A stretch of 64,000 nt of DNA from Mycobacterium sp. MBM (lineage in GTDB: Bacteria; Actinomycetota; Actinomycetes; Mycobacteriales; Mycobacteriaceae). Position numbers and translations under genes: made by a program. This document shows positions 1-8,289 of the stretch, one piece after another; the stretch's first letter is position 1; each line of letters begins with the position of its first letter. The notes under the pieces are model-generated. The model worked only from the letters and a program-made list of their open reading frames with translations. It ran no database searches and was not told the DNA's origin. The stretch is from contig JAKJHY010000001.1 in the NCBI GenBank assembly GCA_021648845.1, positions 310,001 through 374,000 on the forward strand. Direction: 5' to 3'.

Positions 1-1280
1 ACAGCCGGCTGCGCGACGCAGCCGGTATCGCGATGACCGGTCCGGTACTGGCCAACATGGGCAGCGTCTTCTTCCACGCACCCCAGCTCTACCCCGACGG
101 CGCCAGCCGCCCCCTGCTCAGCTGGATCTACCATCCACGCTTCAGCGGTGTGATGATCGCCCACGCCGATGACGACTACGTGCTGATGACACCGTATCTG
201 CACCCGGCGCAGCCGATCGCGCGGGACAGTCGACGCTACTGGAATCGCATACTGCCCCGCGTGATCGGCTCCGCCGACTACCAGATCCGCTCGACCGGCA
301 CCTGGACGATGACCAAGCAGATCGCAGACCAATTCCGGCGCGGGTCGCTGCTGCTCATCGGGGACGCCGCCCACCGATTCCCGCACACCGGCGGCTTCGG
401 CCTCAACAGCGGCGTGCAGGATGCCCACAACATCGCCTGGAAACTCGCGGCCATCCTCAACGACGGGGCCGCTGAGACACTGTTGGACACCTACGACACC
501 GAGCGCCGACCCGTCATCGCCCGGTTCGCCGAGCAGAGCACGCATAACCACTTCAAGCTCGACGACGTCACCGCCGCACTCGGCATCACCAACCGTTCAC
601 TGCACACGGCAACCGAACTCATCGGAAGACTCCGGCTTGACAGGGTGCCCGACACGGTGATCTCCCGCGTCGCGGACGCTCTGACCACGGTCCAGACATC
701 CCGGACACGTCGCCTGCTTGGCCACGGTTCTCGCAGCAGCCGGCTGCGGGAACGGATGGCCGACCAAATCCCGGGCCAGGAGGAGCATTTCGTGGCCAGC
801 GGCTTGGAGTTCGGCTACTCATACACCAGCACGCTCATCGACACCGCCGAGGGACGCTGCCCGGATGGTGACATCGCGCTGTACCGCCCCACCACACATC
901 CGGGTGCGCGTCTGCCGCACGCGAACATCCGGACTGCCGATGACGCGGACGTCTCGGTGCACACTGCCATCGCACCGCGAGGACTGACGTTGTTCACCGC
1001 CGACCCCGATGGGTGGACCGACACCCTCACCCGCACAACGATTTCTACGCCGCTGGCCGTCGTCGCCCTGCGGCCGACGACCGACCCTACGGCCGCCACG
1101 ACGACCGACCTTTTCGAGGTCGGCGATCATGGTGCCGTGGTGGTGCGACCCGACGGCCACGTGGTATGGCGCACTCGGAGCGGCCCGATGGTGGCGGACC
1201 GCCTGCGCAGCTTCATCGAGCAGTCCTGGGCGGGCGTCTATCCGCAGGAGCACGCCGACGTCAAGCGACACCCCGCCTGA
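1..1280 (+). CDS. FAD-dependent aromatic monooxygenase (PHBH/UbiH type), 5' end cut by window
   Basis: The frame is open from base 3 to the stop at 1280, so the N-terminus with the dinucleotide-binding motif lies outside the window. The second FAD-binding motif is clear (GDAAHRFPHTGG, then GLNSGVQDAHNIAWKL), which is diagnostic of class A flavoprotein hydroxylases that add one oxygen to phenolic rings using NAD(P)H. The last 170 residues form the thioredoxin-like C-terminal domain of the phenol hydroxylase/TfdB/MhpA branch, ending in a VVVRPDGHVVWR strand like the one in the second monooxygenase at 8289-9938. The gene lies at the left edge of the catabolic island, probably as a pathway hydroxylase. 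Substrate is unknown. Family assignment is firm. Confidence 0.88.
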   Translation, partial: SRLRDAAGIAMTGPVLANMGSVFFHAPQLYPDGASRPLLSWIYHPRFSGVMIAHADDDYVLMTPYLHPAQPIARDSRRYWNRILPRVIGSADYQIRSTGTWTMTKQIADQFRRGSLLLIGDAAHRFPHTGGFGLNSGVQDAHNIAWKLAAILNDGAAETLLDTYDTERRPVIARFAEQSTHNHFKLDDVTAALGITNRSLHTATELIGRLRLDRVPDTVISRVADALTTVQTSRTRRLLGHGSRSSRLRERMADQIPGQEEHFVASGLEFGYSYTSTLIDTAEGRCPDGDIALYRPTTHPGARLPHANIRTADDADVSVHTAIAPRGLTLFTADPDGWTDTLTRTTISTPLAVVALRPTTDPTAATTTDLFEVGDHGAVVVRPDGHVVWRTRSGPMVADRLRSFIEQSWAGVYPQEHADVKRHPA

Positions 1281-1589
1281 ACCGAAGGACCCCGGGAACA
1301 TCGTGCCCAACACTGAGTCCTGGGAATCTGATCCCGGCATGCCTCACCGGCGCTGCACAGCATCAACTATTTGCTCGGTGTCCTGACCATGCCCAATCCC
1401 GAAGATCAACGCCTGTTGCGCTGTTCGGCCGCCGACTTGTGTACCAGGCTACCCGGTGGGGCACCGAAGCGGCGCGGGTGGCCTCGACGATCAGCCGGAA
1501 CTGTATCGCGACAGTGTGAATATGAGTTTCATATGTGCTTCGCCCAGCCACGTGTGGTTCCGCATAGCGTTCGGACTGTGACCGCTGGA
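1281..1589. other. Intergenic stretch without a recognisable gene
   Basis: About 310 bases between the monooxygenase stop and the lipoprotein start. Short open frames exist on both strands but none has a credible start, motif or codon pattern. I see no hairpin followed by a T-run and no clear promoter. Confidence 0.4.
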
Positions 1590-2108
1590 ATGAAACGGAA
1601 GTCGATCGCTTTGTCCGTAGGCGCATTTCTCGTTGCTGCGGTCTGCCTGGCCGCTCTACTGGGCTGTTCTACTGCAGCCCCACCGCACAACCAAATCATC
1701 GGAACGTGGCGAATGATCTCGGCGCAGACGGAACGCAACGGACGAATCGAAGCGCCCTACGGCGAACAGCCCAACGGGATGCTCGCCTTCACACCCGACA
1801 TGCGGTACGTCGAGGTGCTCACGGATTCCTCGCTGCCACCTTTTGCGTCCGGGGTACGCGGCGAGGGAACCGACCAGGAGAACCGCGCCGCCATGTCTGC
1901 GAGCATCGGCATGTTCGGCACGTACACCGTCGACGAGGACGGTCAATTCAGCGGCAATCGTGTTGAAGGCGCGACCTTCCCGAACTGGGTCGGAGACGTC
2001 CGAACGACCGATGACCTACACATCGTGGTCGCCGGTGATCGCATGACCGAGAATTTCACCCGCCCGGACGGCACCCGGGTCACCATCACCTTTGAGCGCG
2101 TACGTTGA
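1590..2108 (+). CDS. Lipocalin-like domain lipoprotein
   Basis: The 172-residue product starts with a lysine/arginine n-region (MKRKSIALS), a hydrophobic stretch and a lipobox ending LAALLGC, so it should be a lipid-anchored envelope protein. From about residue 36 the pattern IIGTWRMISAQ, then PNGMLAFTPDMRYVEV, matches the lipocalin-like domain family (PF13924) often found next to catabolic oxygenases. ATG 1590 is preferred because it places the signal peptide at the N-terminus; GTG 1578 is an in-frame alternative. A role in binding or presenting a hydrophobic pathway compound is inference from context only. Confidence 0.75.
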   Translation: MKRKSIALSVGAFLVAAVCLAALLGCSTAAPPHNQIIGTWRMISAQTERNGRIEAPYGEQPNGMLAFTPDMRYVEVLTDSSLPPFASGVRGEGTDQENRAAMSASIGMFGTYTVDEDGQFSGNRVEGATFPNWVGDVRTTDDLHIVVAGDRMTENFTRPDGTRVTITFERVR

Positions 2109-2225
2109 CCCGGATCGCTCATCCGAAGTGCGTCGACCCGGTGGAATCGCGGATGCGTGACTATGCGACGACACTCGGCCACCGCGATCCACCCAGCCGC
2201 AGGCCGTTCCGCGAATGCGGTTTAG

Positions 2226-2477
2226 GTGCGCTTCCGCGACGGCGGCACCGTGTTGGCATCGACGGGCATCATGGACATCGGCACCGGCGCAGCCACCGCG
2301 CTGGCGATCGTCGTCGCCGACGCGGTGGGCCTGCCGATGGATCGTGTTGTCGCAGAGGTGGGTGACGCCATTCTGCCGCCCGGTCCTGGCGCCGTCGGCT
2401 CTCGCGCCACCGGTAGCATGGCTCCGACCGCACGGGCCGCGGTCGACAATCTTGTCCGGGCCGCGTCGACTAATCGC
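2226..2477 (+). pseudogene. Remnant of xanthine dehydrogenase-family molybdenum subunit
   Basis: The frame from 2226 reads VRFRDGGTVLASTG, then MDIGTGAATALAIVVADAVG and MDRVVAEVGDAILPPGPGAVGSR. This matches the pattern DG.v.v.tG..diGtG..T..aqi.Ae.lG.p.d.V.v..GDt in the molybdopterin-binding subunit of xanthine dehydrogenase/aldehyde oxidases. Only about 80 of the usual 700-plus residues remain. There is no start signal, nothing related upstream, and the frame degenerates into unrelated residues after about 2477. It is a decayed fragment, showing that the island lost an oxidase gene. Confidence 0.7.
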
Positions 2478-2638
2478 CGCTCACCGCTGGCAGGTTCGCA
2501 GACACCGATGTCTTACGCGGCGGGTACGTTGCGAAGTGGTAACGAGGGCATCGGCTTACTGCCGCTCATCTGTTTGAGCATTCGTGGCCGACATCGTCCT
2601 GCTTCCGGTCAAGGTCGCGGTCCGCGTCGGGTGTGCGG

Positions 2639-3079
2639 TCAACCCGCACCGTTGAGGATGTCGAAACACTCCAGCAGAGTGGTGACCTGATCAGCGGTCA
2701 ACCGTCCGAGACGATCGTGCAGCATCGGACGCACCCGCTCCTCGACCTCAGCGATGGCATCCTCGGCCGCGGCAGTGAGGGTCAGGTACGACCGCCGCGA
2801 ATCGGTCTGATCCACGGCACGCGTCAACAATCCGGCTTTGGCCAGCTTGGTCACCGCGCGGCTGACGACGGACGCGTGCAGACCGAGATCGCGCACCAGA
2901 TCGCCGGGTCCGTCGATACCGAGCTCGATGGATCGTAGGATCAAAAAGTCGACGAGATCCAACTTCGCCACCGCCGCCACATGCGTGCGTGCGGCACCCA
3001 GAACCGACCTGTTGAGTCGGTACAGCGCGTCGAGTAGTCGCATCTCTGCGGCGCCTTGATCTTTCGTCACCGGCGTCAC
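2639..3079 (-). CDS. MarR-family transcriptional regulator
   Basis: A 146-residue winged-helix protein of normal MarR length. The core includes VDFLILRSIELG, the recognition region LGLHASVVSRAVTKLAKAGLLTR and the wing DQTDSRRSYLTLT. I chose GTG 3079, which has GAGG eight bases upstream; TTG 3100 and ATG 3043 are alternatives. It is divergent from the amidohydrolase at 3139, and the space between them carries overlapping TGTCAA half-sites. It therefore probably represses itself and that gene in response to a pathway ligand (inference from arrangement). Confidence 0.88.
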   Translation of the reverse strand: MTPVTKDQGAAEMRLLDALYRLNRSVLGAARTHVAAVAKLDLVDFLILRSIELGIDGPGDLVRDLGLHASVVSRAVTKLAKAGLLTRAVDQTDSRRSYLTLTAAAEDAIAEVEERVRPMLHDRLGRLTADQVTTLLECFDILNGAG

Positions 3080-3094
3080 GATACCAACCTCAGT

Positions 3095-3117
3095 TGTCAA
3101 TTATTGACATATGTCAA
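3095..3117. promoter_or_regulatory. Overlapping inverted repeats, probable MarR operator
   Basis: Bases 3104-3117 form the perfect 14-bp palindrome TTGACATATGTCAA. Bases 3095-3109 form a second inverted repeat, TGTCAA-TTA-TTGACA, sharing its right arm. The three half-sites lie between the divergent MarR and amidohydrolase starts and reach the MarR 5' end. Symmetry and position fit a MarR-type operator; binding is inferred. Confidence 0.7.
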
Positions 3118-3138
3118 CCATATGGGCACGCTGGGATC

Positions 3139-4137
3139 ATGCCTACGCAACCGCCGATCACCTCACGAGTCGACCTCCACCACCACGCCTTCCCGGCACA
3201 CTTGTTCGGCGACAACGTCGCACGCGCCCTGGCCGCCGATTCCGGCTGGAAGTTCGTGGCGGAATCGCCGGCCTGGAGCCCGAGCGCCAGCCTCGCCTTC
3301 ATGGACGCCATGGGGATATCCACGGCAATCCTGTCCCTTCCCAACGACATCGAGGCCCACCTGCCCGACACGGCCCGCCGGCGTTTCGCCCGCGAGATCA
3401 ATACGTACTGCAGCCGCGTTGCCGACGAGAATCCCGGTCGCTTCGGATTCTTCGCCCATCTTCCGACCCCGACCGACCCAGACGCGGCACTCGAGGAGAT
3501 CGCCTATGCGCTGGACGTGCTGGGCGCGGACGGCGTCACCGTGACCAACGTCTACGGGACCGGGCAGGACGCGCGGTCGCTCGGCGACGCCGTGTTCGAA
3601 CCCATGTGGGCGGAACTCGATCGACGAAAGGCCGTCGTGTTCCTCCATGGCGAACAGACGCCGGGACGCAATCCTGCCCCGAACAGATTTCTTCCGGTAC
3701 CGGTGGTGGAGGTCCCCAACGAGACCTACAAAGCGGCGGCCGACCTGGTCACGAGTGGCCGAAAACGGCAGTTCCCGAACGTACGGATCATCTTGTCTCA
3801 TTCCGGCGGAAGCACTCCCTTTCTCGCGTCGAGGGTTGCCGGCCTGTGCTCGTTTCACACGGACTGCGAACTGTCAGCCGACGAAATCCTGGCCGACTTC
3901 ACCACCTTCTACTACGAGACCGCCTTGTCCGGATTCGAGACGAACCTGGTCGCCCTGGAGAACTTCGTGCCGATGAGTCAGATCTTGTTCGGAACCGACT
4001 TTCCCGCTGTCAGTCCCTCGGCTGCCGCCTGGTACACGCACAACGTCGACGCCCACTTCGCCGACCGGACAGAATCTCTCGCTGCCGTGATGGAGGGCAA
4101 CGCGCGCATCTTGCTGCCCAGACTGGGTTCGAACTAG
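3139..4137 (+). CDS. Amidohydrolase family 2 (ACMSD/aromatic decarboxylase-like) protein
   Basis: A 332-residue TIM-barrel metal enzyme. The N-terminal metal motif is VDLHHHAFP (residues 11-19), followed by a histidine in VVFLHGEQ, ILSHSGG and the catalytic aspartate in LFGTDFP. This order is typical of amidohydrolase_2 enzymes such as ACMSD, 6-methylsalicylate and 5-carboxyvanillate decarboxylases, which act on carboxylated aromatics or ring-cleavage products. ATG 3139 is chosen because frames further upstream run through the operator region. It is divergent from the MarR gene and probably under its control. It is a distant paralogue of the protein at 17712-18689. The precise reaction cannot be read from sequence. 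Confidence 0.85.
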   Translation: MPTQPPITSRVDLHHHAFPAHLFGDNVARALAADSGWKFVAESPAWSPSASLAFMDAMGISTAILSLPNDIEAHLPDTARRRFAREINTYCSRVADENPGRFGFFAHLPTPTDPDAALEEIAYALDVLGADGVTVTNVYGTGQDARSLGDAVFEPMWAELDRRKAVVFLHGEQTPGRNPAPNRFLPVPVVEVPNETYKAAADLVTSGRKRQFPNVRIILSHSGGSTPFLASRVAGLCSFHTDCELSADEILADFTTFYYETALSGFETNLVALENFVPMSQILFGTDFPAVSPSAAAWYTHNVDAHFADRTESLAAVMEGNARILLPRLGSN

Positions 4138-4149
4138 TCGCCCCGCGTT

Positions 4150-4176
4150 GCACCGCCGATTCGGGTCGTGCGGTGC
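4150..4176 (+). terminator. Stem-loop after the amidohydrolase gene
   Basis: GCACCG (4150-4155) pairs with CGGTGC (4171-4176), and the loop contains a smaller CCGA/TCGG pairing. There is no strong T-run, as is usual in mycobacteria. It separates the MarR-controlled gene from the operator-controlled operon that starts at 4273. Confidence 0.4.
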
Positions 4177-4200
4177 GAACAATCAACTCCCCTGACCTTC

Positions 4201-4216
4201 CTTGCGCGAAAGCAAA
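4201..4216 (-). promoter_or_regulatory. Operator A of the island TetR regulon
   Basis: Read on the minus strand the site is TTTGCTTTCGCGCAAG. It matches the consensus YTTGCTTGCNNGCAAG, found at four other promoters nearby, with one mismatch. It lies 57 bases upstream of the DUF2236 gene at 4273, next to a possible -10 (TTATGG, 4218-4223). Probable binding site of the TetR protein at 13979-14680. Confidence 0.65.
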
Positions 4217-4272
4217 CTTATGGGCATGCTGGTGCGCAGGACCGGCGCATACCAACCGACAGGAGGGCCCCC

Positions 4273-5460
4273 ATGCACGCAGACCCGCGTTTGCCTTTCC
4301 CGTCCGGTAGAGGCACTCATTCCGGGGCGTGGCTCCAGTTCGGCCGCAGCCGGGCCGATCTGCTGCAGTGGGCGGTGCAGACCGGCGACCCACTGGCTGA
4401 CGCCGCGGCCGAAGAACTGCATGCGCACGGTCGGAGCGCACGCGTCAGCCTCGATGTGGGAATGCGAACCGGGTTGGCGTCACTGACCGACCCACCACCT
4501 GCCATCGAGGCATTTCTGCGACATTGTGAAACATTCCCGGACTTCGCCGATGACACATTGATCGACAGCGGATCACTGCCGTTCTACTCGATGCCGCCAC
4601 CTGTCCACATGGTGTCGCTGAGCGCCGGAGCACTCATCCGCGTGTACGAATCACCCTCGATATCAGAGGTTCTCGCCACCACGGGGCGTCTGATCGAGGG
4701 GGCCGACCGCCGAATCCGGGAAACCGGAAAGTGGGTGTCGACAGCCATGCTGCCGGGCGGACTGCGACCGGGTCGGCCCGGATACGTGGCGACGCTGCAG
4801 GTCCGCATGCTGCATGCGCAAATGCGGCGTCTGGCCCGCAGTCGTGGATTCGACGAGGCCCGGCACGGTGTTCCCATCAATCAGGTGGATCTGGCACGCA
4901 CATGGATGGATTTCACATACACCTCAATGCGTGCCGAGGAGATCATGGGATTCTCCTTGACCTCGCGCGAAACCCACTCGCTGTACGCCTACTGGTGGCT
5001 GCTCGCGCATCTTCTCGGTGTCGACGCACGACTGGTGTACGGCATCTCCACCAACGAGCAGGCCGCCCGGGTCGACACTCTGTTCCAGTACGTCACCGGG
5101 CCGTTGGTCGACGACTCCGTCGCGCTGGCGTCAGCGACCTTGAACTCGATCGCGGATCTCCTCCGCACCGCCATGCGACTTCCCGAACCGCTGGGAGCGC
5201 GCGGCCTCGCATCGCTGGCGCGGATGTTTCACGGCGACGCCACGGCCGACGAACTCGGCATTGCGCGCTCGCGCGCGGCCGACACGGTCATCTCAGCGGC
5301 CATCGATCGGGTGCGGTCGCACCGAAGCTCCCTGCGAGCCGACCCGATGAAGTGGAACGCACATATCGAGGACAATCTCGCCGCGGCACGGCGATCGGTT
5401 CACGCCGCGGACCCCGCCCTGTACGAGAACGTCGATACCGAGCCTCGGAGTGCATCATGA
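4273..5460 (+). CDS. DUF2236 (MpaB/Lcp-like) oxygenase family protein, copy 1
   Basis: A 395-residue protein with an excellent ribosome site (AGGAGG at 4261-4266) ahead of ATG 4273. The central region has PGYVATLQVRMLHAQ and HGVPINQVDLARTW, which align with PGYVTSLHVRLLHC and LGVPISQFNMFTTL in the protein at 10536-11780. These are the conserved blocks of the DUF2236 haem-protein superfamily, which includes rubber-cleaving Lcp and the mycophenolic acid oxygenase MpaB'. Characterised members cleave or oxidise isoprenoid chains. It is first gene of a three-gene operon with SRPBCC (4-bp overlap) and aldehyde dehydrogenase, which could oxidise an aldehyde produced by chain cleavage (inference). 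The family call is supported by motif similarity, not a database search. Confidence 0.75.
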   Translation: MHADPRLPFPSGRGTHSGAWLQFGRSRADLLQWAVQTGDPLADAAAEELHAHGRSARVSLDVGMRTGLASLTDPPPAIEAFLRHCETFPDFADDTLIDSGSLPFYSMPPPVHMVSLSAGALIRVYESPSISEVLATTGRLIEGADRRIRETGKWVSTAMLPGGLRPGRPGYVATLQVRMLHAQMRRLARSRGFDEARHGVPINQVDLARTWMDFTYTSMRAEEIMGFSLTSRETHSLYAYWWLLAHLLGVDARLVYGISTNEQAARVDTLFQYVTGPLVDDSVALASATLNSIADLLRTAMRLPEPLGARGLASLARMFHGDATADELGIARSRAADTVISAAIDRVRSHRSSLRADPMKWNAHIEDNLAAARRSVHAADPALYENVDTEPRSAS

Positions 5461-5930
5461 GCCACACAGTCTCCACCACCAGTAGCATCTTCATCGGCCG
5501 AGCGCAGGCAGCGGTGTTCGATTTCGTCACGCGACCGCGCAATTGGGTCGGCACACATCCGGTTACCGACGACGTCCATTTCAAGGGTGGCGATGCTCGC
5601 GCCGTGATCGGGGACGAGTTCGTCGAAACCATCGGCGGTGCCGGCCAGCCAGTCTTCGATGTGCGTTGGCGGGTAAGCGACCTCATGGTCGATCGGCTGT
5701 GGACCATCGAAACGGTCGAACTGGGAGATCCCGGCGTGTCGTGCCGGATCCAGTACGAATTCCGTCCCGAGGGCACCGGCACGATGTTTGTCAGGAGCAT
5801 GACCGTCAACTACCTCGACACGGATGGCGCCAGTACCCCGTACCACGTCCCTCCTGAGGGCGCGGCCGATCCGGAGGTTCACGATCAATACATCAACGCC
5901 GTCAAGCAGCGACTGGAATCGAGCCAGTGA
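5457..5930 (+). CDS. SRPBCC (START/polyketide cyclase-like) family protein
   Basis: A 157-residue protein with the SRPBCC pattern: an N-terminal strand TSSIFIGRAQAAVFDFVTRP, the loop NWVGTHP, a central GDEFVETIGG, alternating strands with VRWRVSDL and YEFRPEGTGT, and a long C-terminal helix DQYINAVKQRLE. The fold makes a hydrophobic pocket for lipids, polyketides or aromatics. Its ATG overlaps the DUF2236 stop (ATGA) and its stop overlaps the next GTG start (GTGA), so all three genes are translationally coupled. A role as binding protein or cyclase for the oxygenase product is inference. Confidence 0.78.
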   Translation: MSHTVSTTSSIFIGRAQAAVFDFVTRPRNWVGTHPVTDDVHFKGGDARAVIGDEFVETIGGAGQPVFDVRWRVSDLMVDRLWTIETVELGDPGVSCRIQYEFRPEGTGTMFVRSMTVNYLDTDGASTPYHVPPEGAADPEVHDQYINAVKQRLESSQ

Positions 5931-7423
5931 CAGCGCTTGATCCTGAGGCCATCCGGACAATCGCCGCCCGATTCTCCGAACCGAAGACCTATGGCAACTT
6001 CGTCAACGGTCAGTGGCGCGAAGCACGCGGCGGTCGACTGTTGGACCTGATCAATCCCGCGACACGCGCAGTTGTCGGCCAGATCCAGCGCAGCAGTACA
6101 GCCGACATAGACCACGCGGTGCGCGCGGCAAACTCTGCCTTCTCGTCGTGGTCGAGTGCTCCGCCCCCAGAACGACAACGAGCGCTCCTCGCCATCGCAG
6201 ACAGATTGCGTGAGCGCCGTCTCGACTACGCCGTGATGGAGTCGCTGAACAACGGAAAGCCCGTCACCGAAGCCTTCCATCACGACGTTCCCTCCGCGAT
6301 TGAGCAGTTCGAGTACTACGCAGGTGCCGCGTACCACGTCAAAGGAGACGTCACCGACTTTCGTGACACGACCGTCGTCACCCATCGTCAAGCGATCGGA
6401 CCGGTGGCACAGATTATTCCGTGGAATGTCGCTTTGCTGATGGCCTCGATGAAACTCGCGCCCGCGCTGGCGGCCGGTTGCACTGTCGTCTTGAAACCCG
6501 CTGAAACGGTCTGTCTTTCGGTCCTCGAGTTCATCGCCGATATCCGCGAACTGCTGCCGACGGGAGTCGTCAACATAGTGACCGGACTCGGAGCGGAAGT
6601 TGGCGAGACTCTGGTCAGCCATCCAGACATCCGCAAGGTAGCCTTCACCGGAAGCCGCGAGACTGCCCGGAAGATCCTTCAATACGCATCCGCCAACATC
6701 ATTCCGCAGACTTTGGAGTTGGGCGGCAAGTCGGCCAACATCGTCTGTCCGGACGCCGACATCACCGCCGCCGCGGCATCGGTCGTACTGTCCACCGTCG
6801 TCAATAAGGGAGAAGTGTGCCTGGCCGGCTCGCGGGTCTTCGTCCACGACGCTGTCCGCGAGGAGTTTCTCGCACAACTGCAGAATATGCTCGCCCATGT
6901 GCGGCAAGGCGATCCCCTCGATCCGGCGATCACCCTCGGCCCACAAGCATCCGAATCCCAGTTCAACAAGATCCTCAACTACATCGACATCGGACGGAAT
7001 GAGGGAGCGCAGGTTCTTTGTGGTGGCGACCGCGCTACGGTGCCCGGGCTCGAGAACGGATGGTTCGTCCAACCCACGGTGTTCACCAATGTGCAGAACA
7101 ACATGCGCATCGCTCAGGAGGAGATCTTCGGTCCCGTCACCGACATCATCGGCTGGAGTGACGAGACTGCGATGCTCAACGAGGTCAACGACACCCGCTA
7201 CGGTCTCGCCGGCGGTGTGTGGACAAGCGATCTCTCTCGCGCGCAGCGGATATCGCGCGCGATGGACACCGGTACCGTGTGGGTGAACCGCTACTTCAAC
7301 CTGACGCCCGGTCAGGCCATCGGCGGCGTGAAGGAGAGCGGATTCGGCCGGGAGGGAACGCTCGGGACCGTTGTCGACCACTACACCGTGCAGAAGGTGG
7401 TCGCCTACGACCGGCGGGGCTGA
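5927..7423 (+). CDS. NAD(P)-dependent aldehyde dehydrogenase
   Basis: Full-length ALDH of 498 residues starting at GTG 5927, which overlaps the preceding stop. Visible signatures are IPWNVALLMASMKLAPAL, the cofactor loop VAFTGSRETARKI, the glutamate motif LELGGKSANIV and the nucleophile region GEVCLAGSRVFVH containing the catalytic cysteine. The C-terminal half has EEIFGPV and the GIGGVKESG-like motif GGVKESGFGREG. It should oxidise an aldehyde intermediate to the acid. As last gene of the operon behind operator A it probably acts on the DUF2236 product. It converges on the minus-strand operon with only 32 bases between. Confidence 0.93.
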   Translation: MTALDPEAIRTIAARFSEPKTYGNFVNGQWREARGGRLLDLINPATRAVVGQIQRSSTADIDHAVRAANSAFSSWSSAPPPERQRALLAIADRLRERRLDYAVMESLNNGKPVTEAFHHDVPSAIEQFEYYAGAAYHVKGDVTDFRDTTVVTHRQAIGPVAQIIPWNVALLMASMKLAPALAAGCTVVLKPAETVCLSVLEFIADIRELLPTGVVNIVTGLGAEVGETLVSHPDIRKVAFTGSRETARKILQYASANIIPQTLELGGKSANIVCPDADITAAAASVVLSTVVNKGEVCLAGSRVFVHDAVREEFLAQLQNMLAHVRQGDPLDPAITLGPQASESQFNKILNYIDIGRNEGAQVLCGGDRATVPGLENGWFVQPTVFTNVQNNMRIAQEEIFGPVTDIIGWSDETAMLNEVNDTRYGLAGGVWTSDLSRAQRISRAMDTGTVWVNRYFNLTPGQAIGGVKESGFGREGTLGTVVDHYTVQKVVAYDRRG

Positions 7424-7455
7424 CAGCGGCCGGCGACCGATGCCGGTCTGGTGTC

Positions 7456-8289
7456 CTACGCCATGCGGCACACAGGGTTTGACAGTCGACCGAGGCCATC
7501 GATCTCGACGTGCACGGTCTGCCCCGCTTCCAAAAACATTCCGGTGTTCTCGGCAACACCCGCCGGCGTACCCGTCAGGATGACGTCGCCTGGCTCAAGC
7601 GTCACGTAATGGCTGATCTCGGAGATCAGCCTGTCGAATCCGAAGATCAGATCCGCGGTGGATGCCTGTTGGCGCAGTTCCTCATCGACGTACGTCCGCA
7701 ATGTCATGGGCTGTCCGGCGGCGATGTCGTCGGCGCTGAGCATGTACGGCCCCAACGGTTTGAAGCTGTCGAACGACTTGGCGACGGGAACATTCGCGCG
7801 ACCGACGTGTGCGCGACGACCGAGCTGGACATCACGCGCGGACACGTCGTTTGCGACGGTCAATCCCGCCACGTGGCGCCATGCGTCCTCGACGGTCACC
7901 CGGCACGCGCGGGATCCCATGATCAGCGCCGCCTCGCCCTCGTAGTCCACCTCGTCGGCGGCCAGCTCGGGCAGCACGATGGGATCTCCCGGGTTGCTGA
8001 TTGCCGACCCCACCGCGAAGTGGAAGCGCGGGTGCGACGGCAGCTCTGCCGCGACCTCGCGTGCATGGTCAACATAGTTCAGGCCCACGATGCAGATCTT
8101 GCCCGGACGCCGAACCGGCGCGAGTATCGGCACCGCTACCGCAGCGACCACATCCCGAATTGATGCTTCCGACAAACGATCCAGCTGCCCGCGCCGGATC
8201 ATTTCCTCGAGCGACGATGCCAGATCGAGCAGACAAAGATCTCCACCTTCAACCCGTGCAACGCCCTGCGCTGTCTGCGCGAATCGCAT
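7456..8289 (-). CDS. Fumarylacetoacetate hydrolase (FAH) family protein
   Basis: A 277-residue FAH-fold enzyme. The metal and catalytic signatures are ICIVGLNYVDHAREV, VDYEGEAALIMG, LTVANDVSARDVQ and ILTGTPAGV, in the family order and spacing. Members act in meta-cleavage pathways as hydrolases, hydratases or decarboxylases of 2-oxo acids. ATG 8289 shares a base with the upstream monooxygenase stop (TGATG), which decides the start over an in-frame ATG at 8310. It is the last gene of a probable six-gene minus-strand operon running from 13752, consistent with processing of ring-cleavage products. Confidence 0.92.
   Translation of the reverse strand: MRFAQTAQGVARVEGGDLCLLDLASSLEEMIRRGQLDRLSEASIRDVVAAVAVPILAPVRRPGKICIVGLNYVDHAREVAAELPSHPRFHFAVGSAISNPGDPIVLPELAADEVDYEGEAALIMGSRACRVTVEDAWRHVAGLTVANDVSARDVQLGRRAHVGRANVPVAKSFDSFKPLGPYMLSADDIAAGQPMTLRTYVDEELRQQASTADLIFGFDRLISEISHYVTLEPGDVILTGTPAGVAENTGMFLEAGQTVHVEIDGLGRLSNPVCRMA

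Noticed and set aside
819..1340. Long antisense open frame opposite the first monooxygenase
   Set aside because: Shadow ORF produced by GC-rich codon use; no start signal or motif, while the plus strand encodes a clear flavoprotein.
5885..7471. A 528-codon antisense frame across the aldehyde dehydrogenase
   Set aside because: Mirror of a well-supported ALDH gene; its translation has no recognisable domain.
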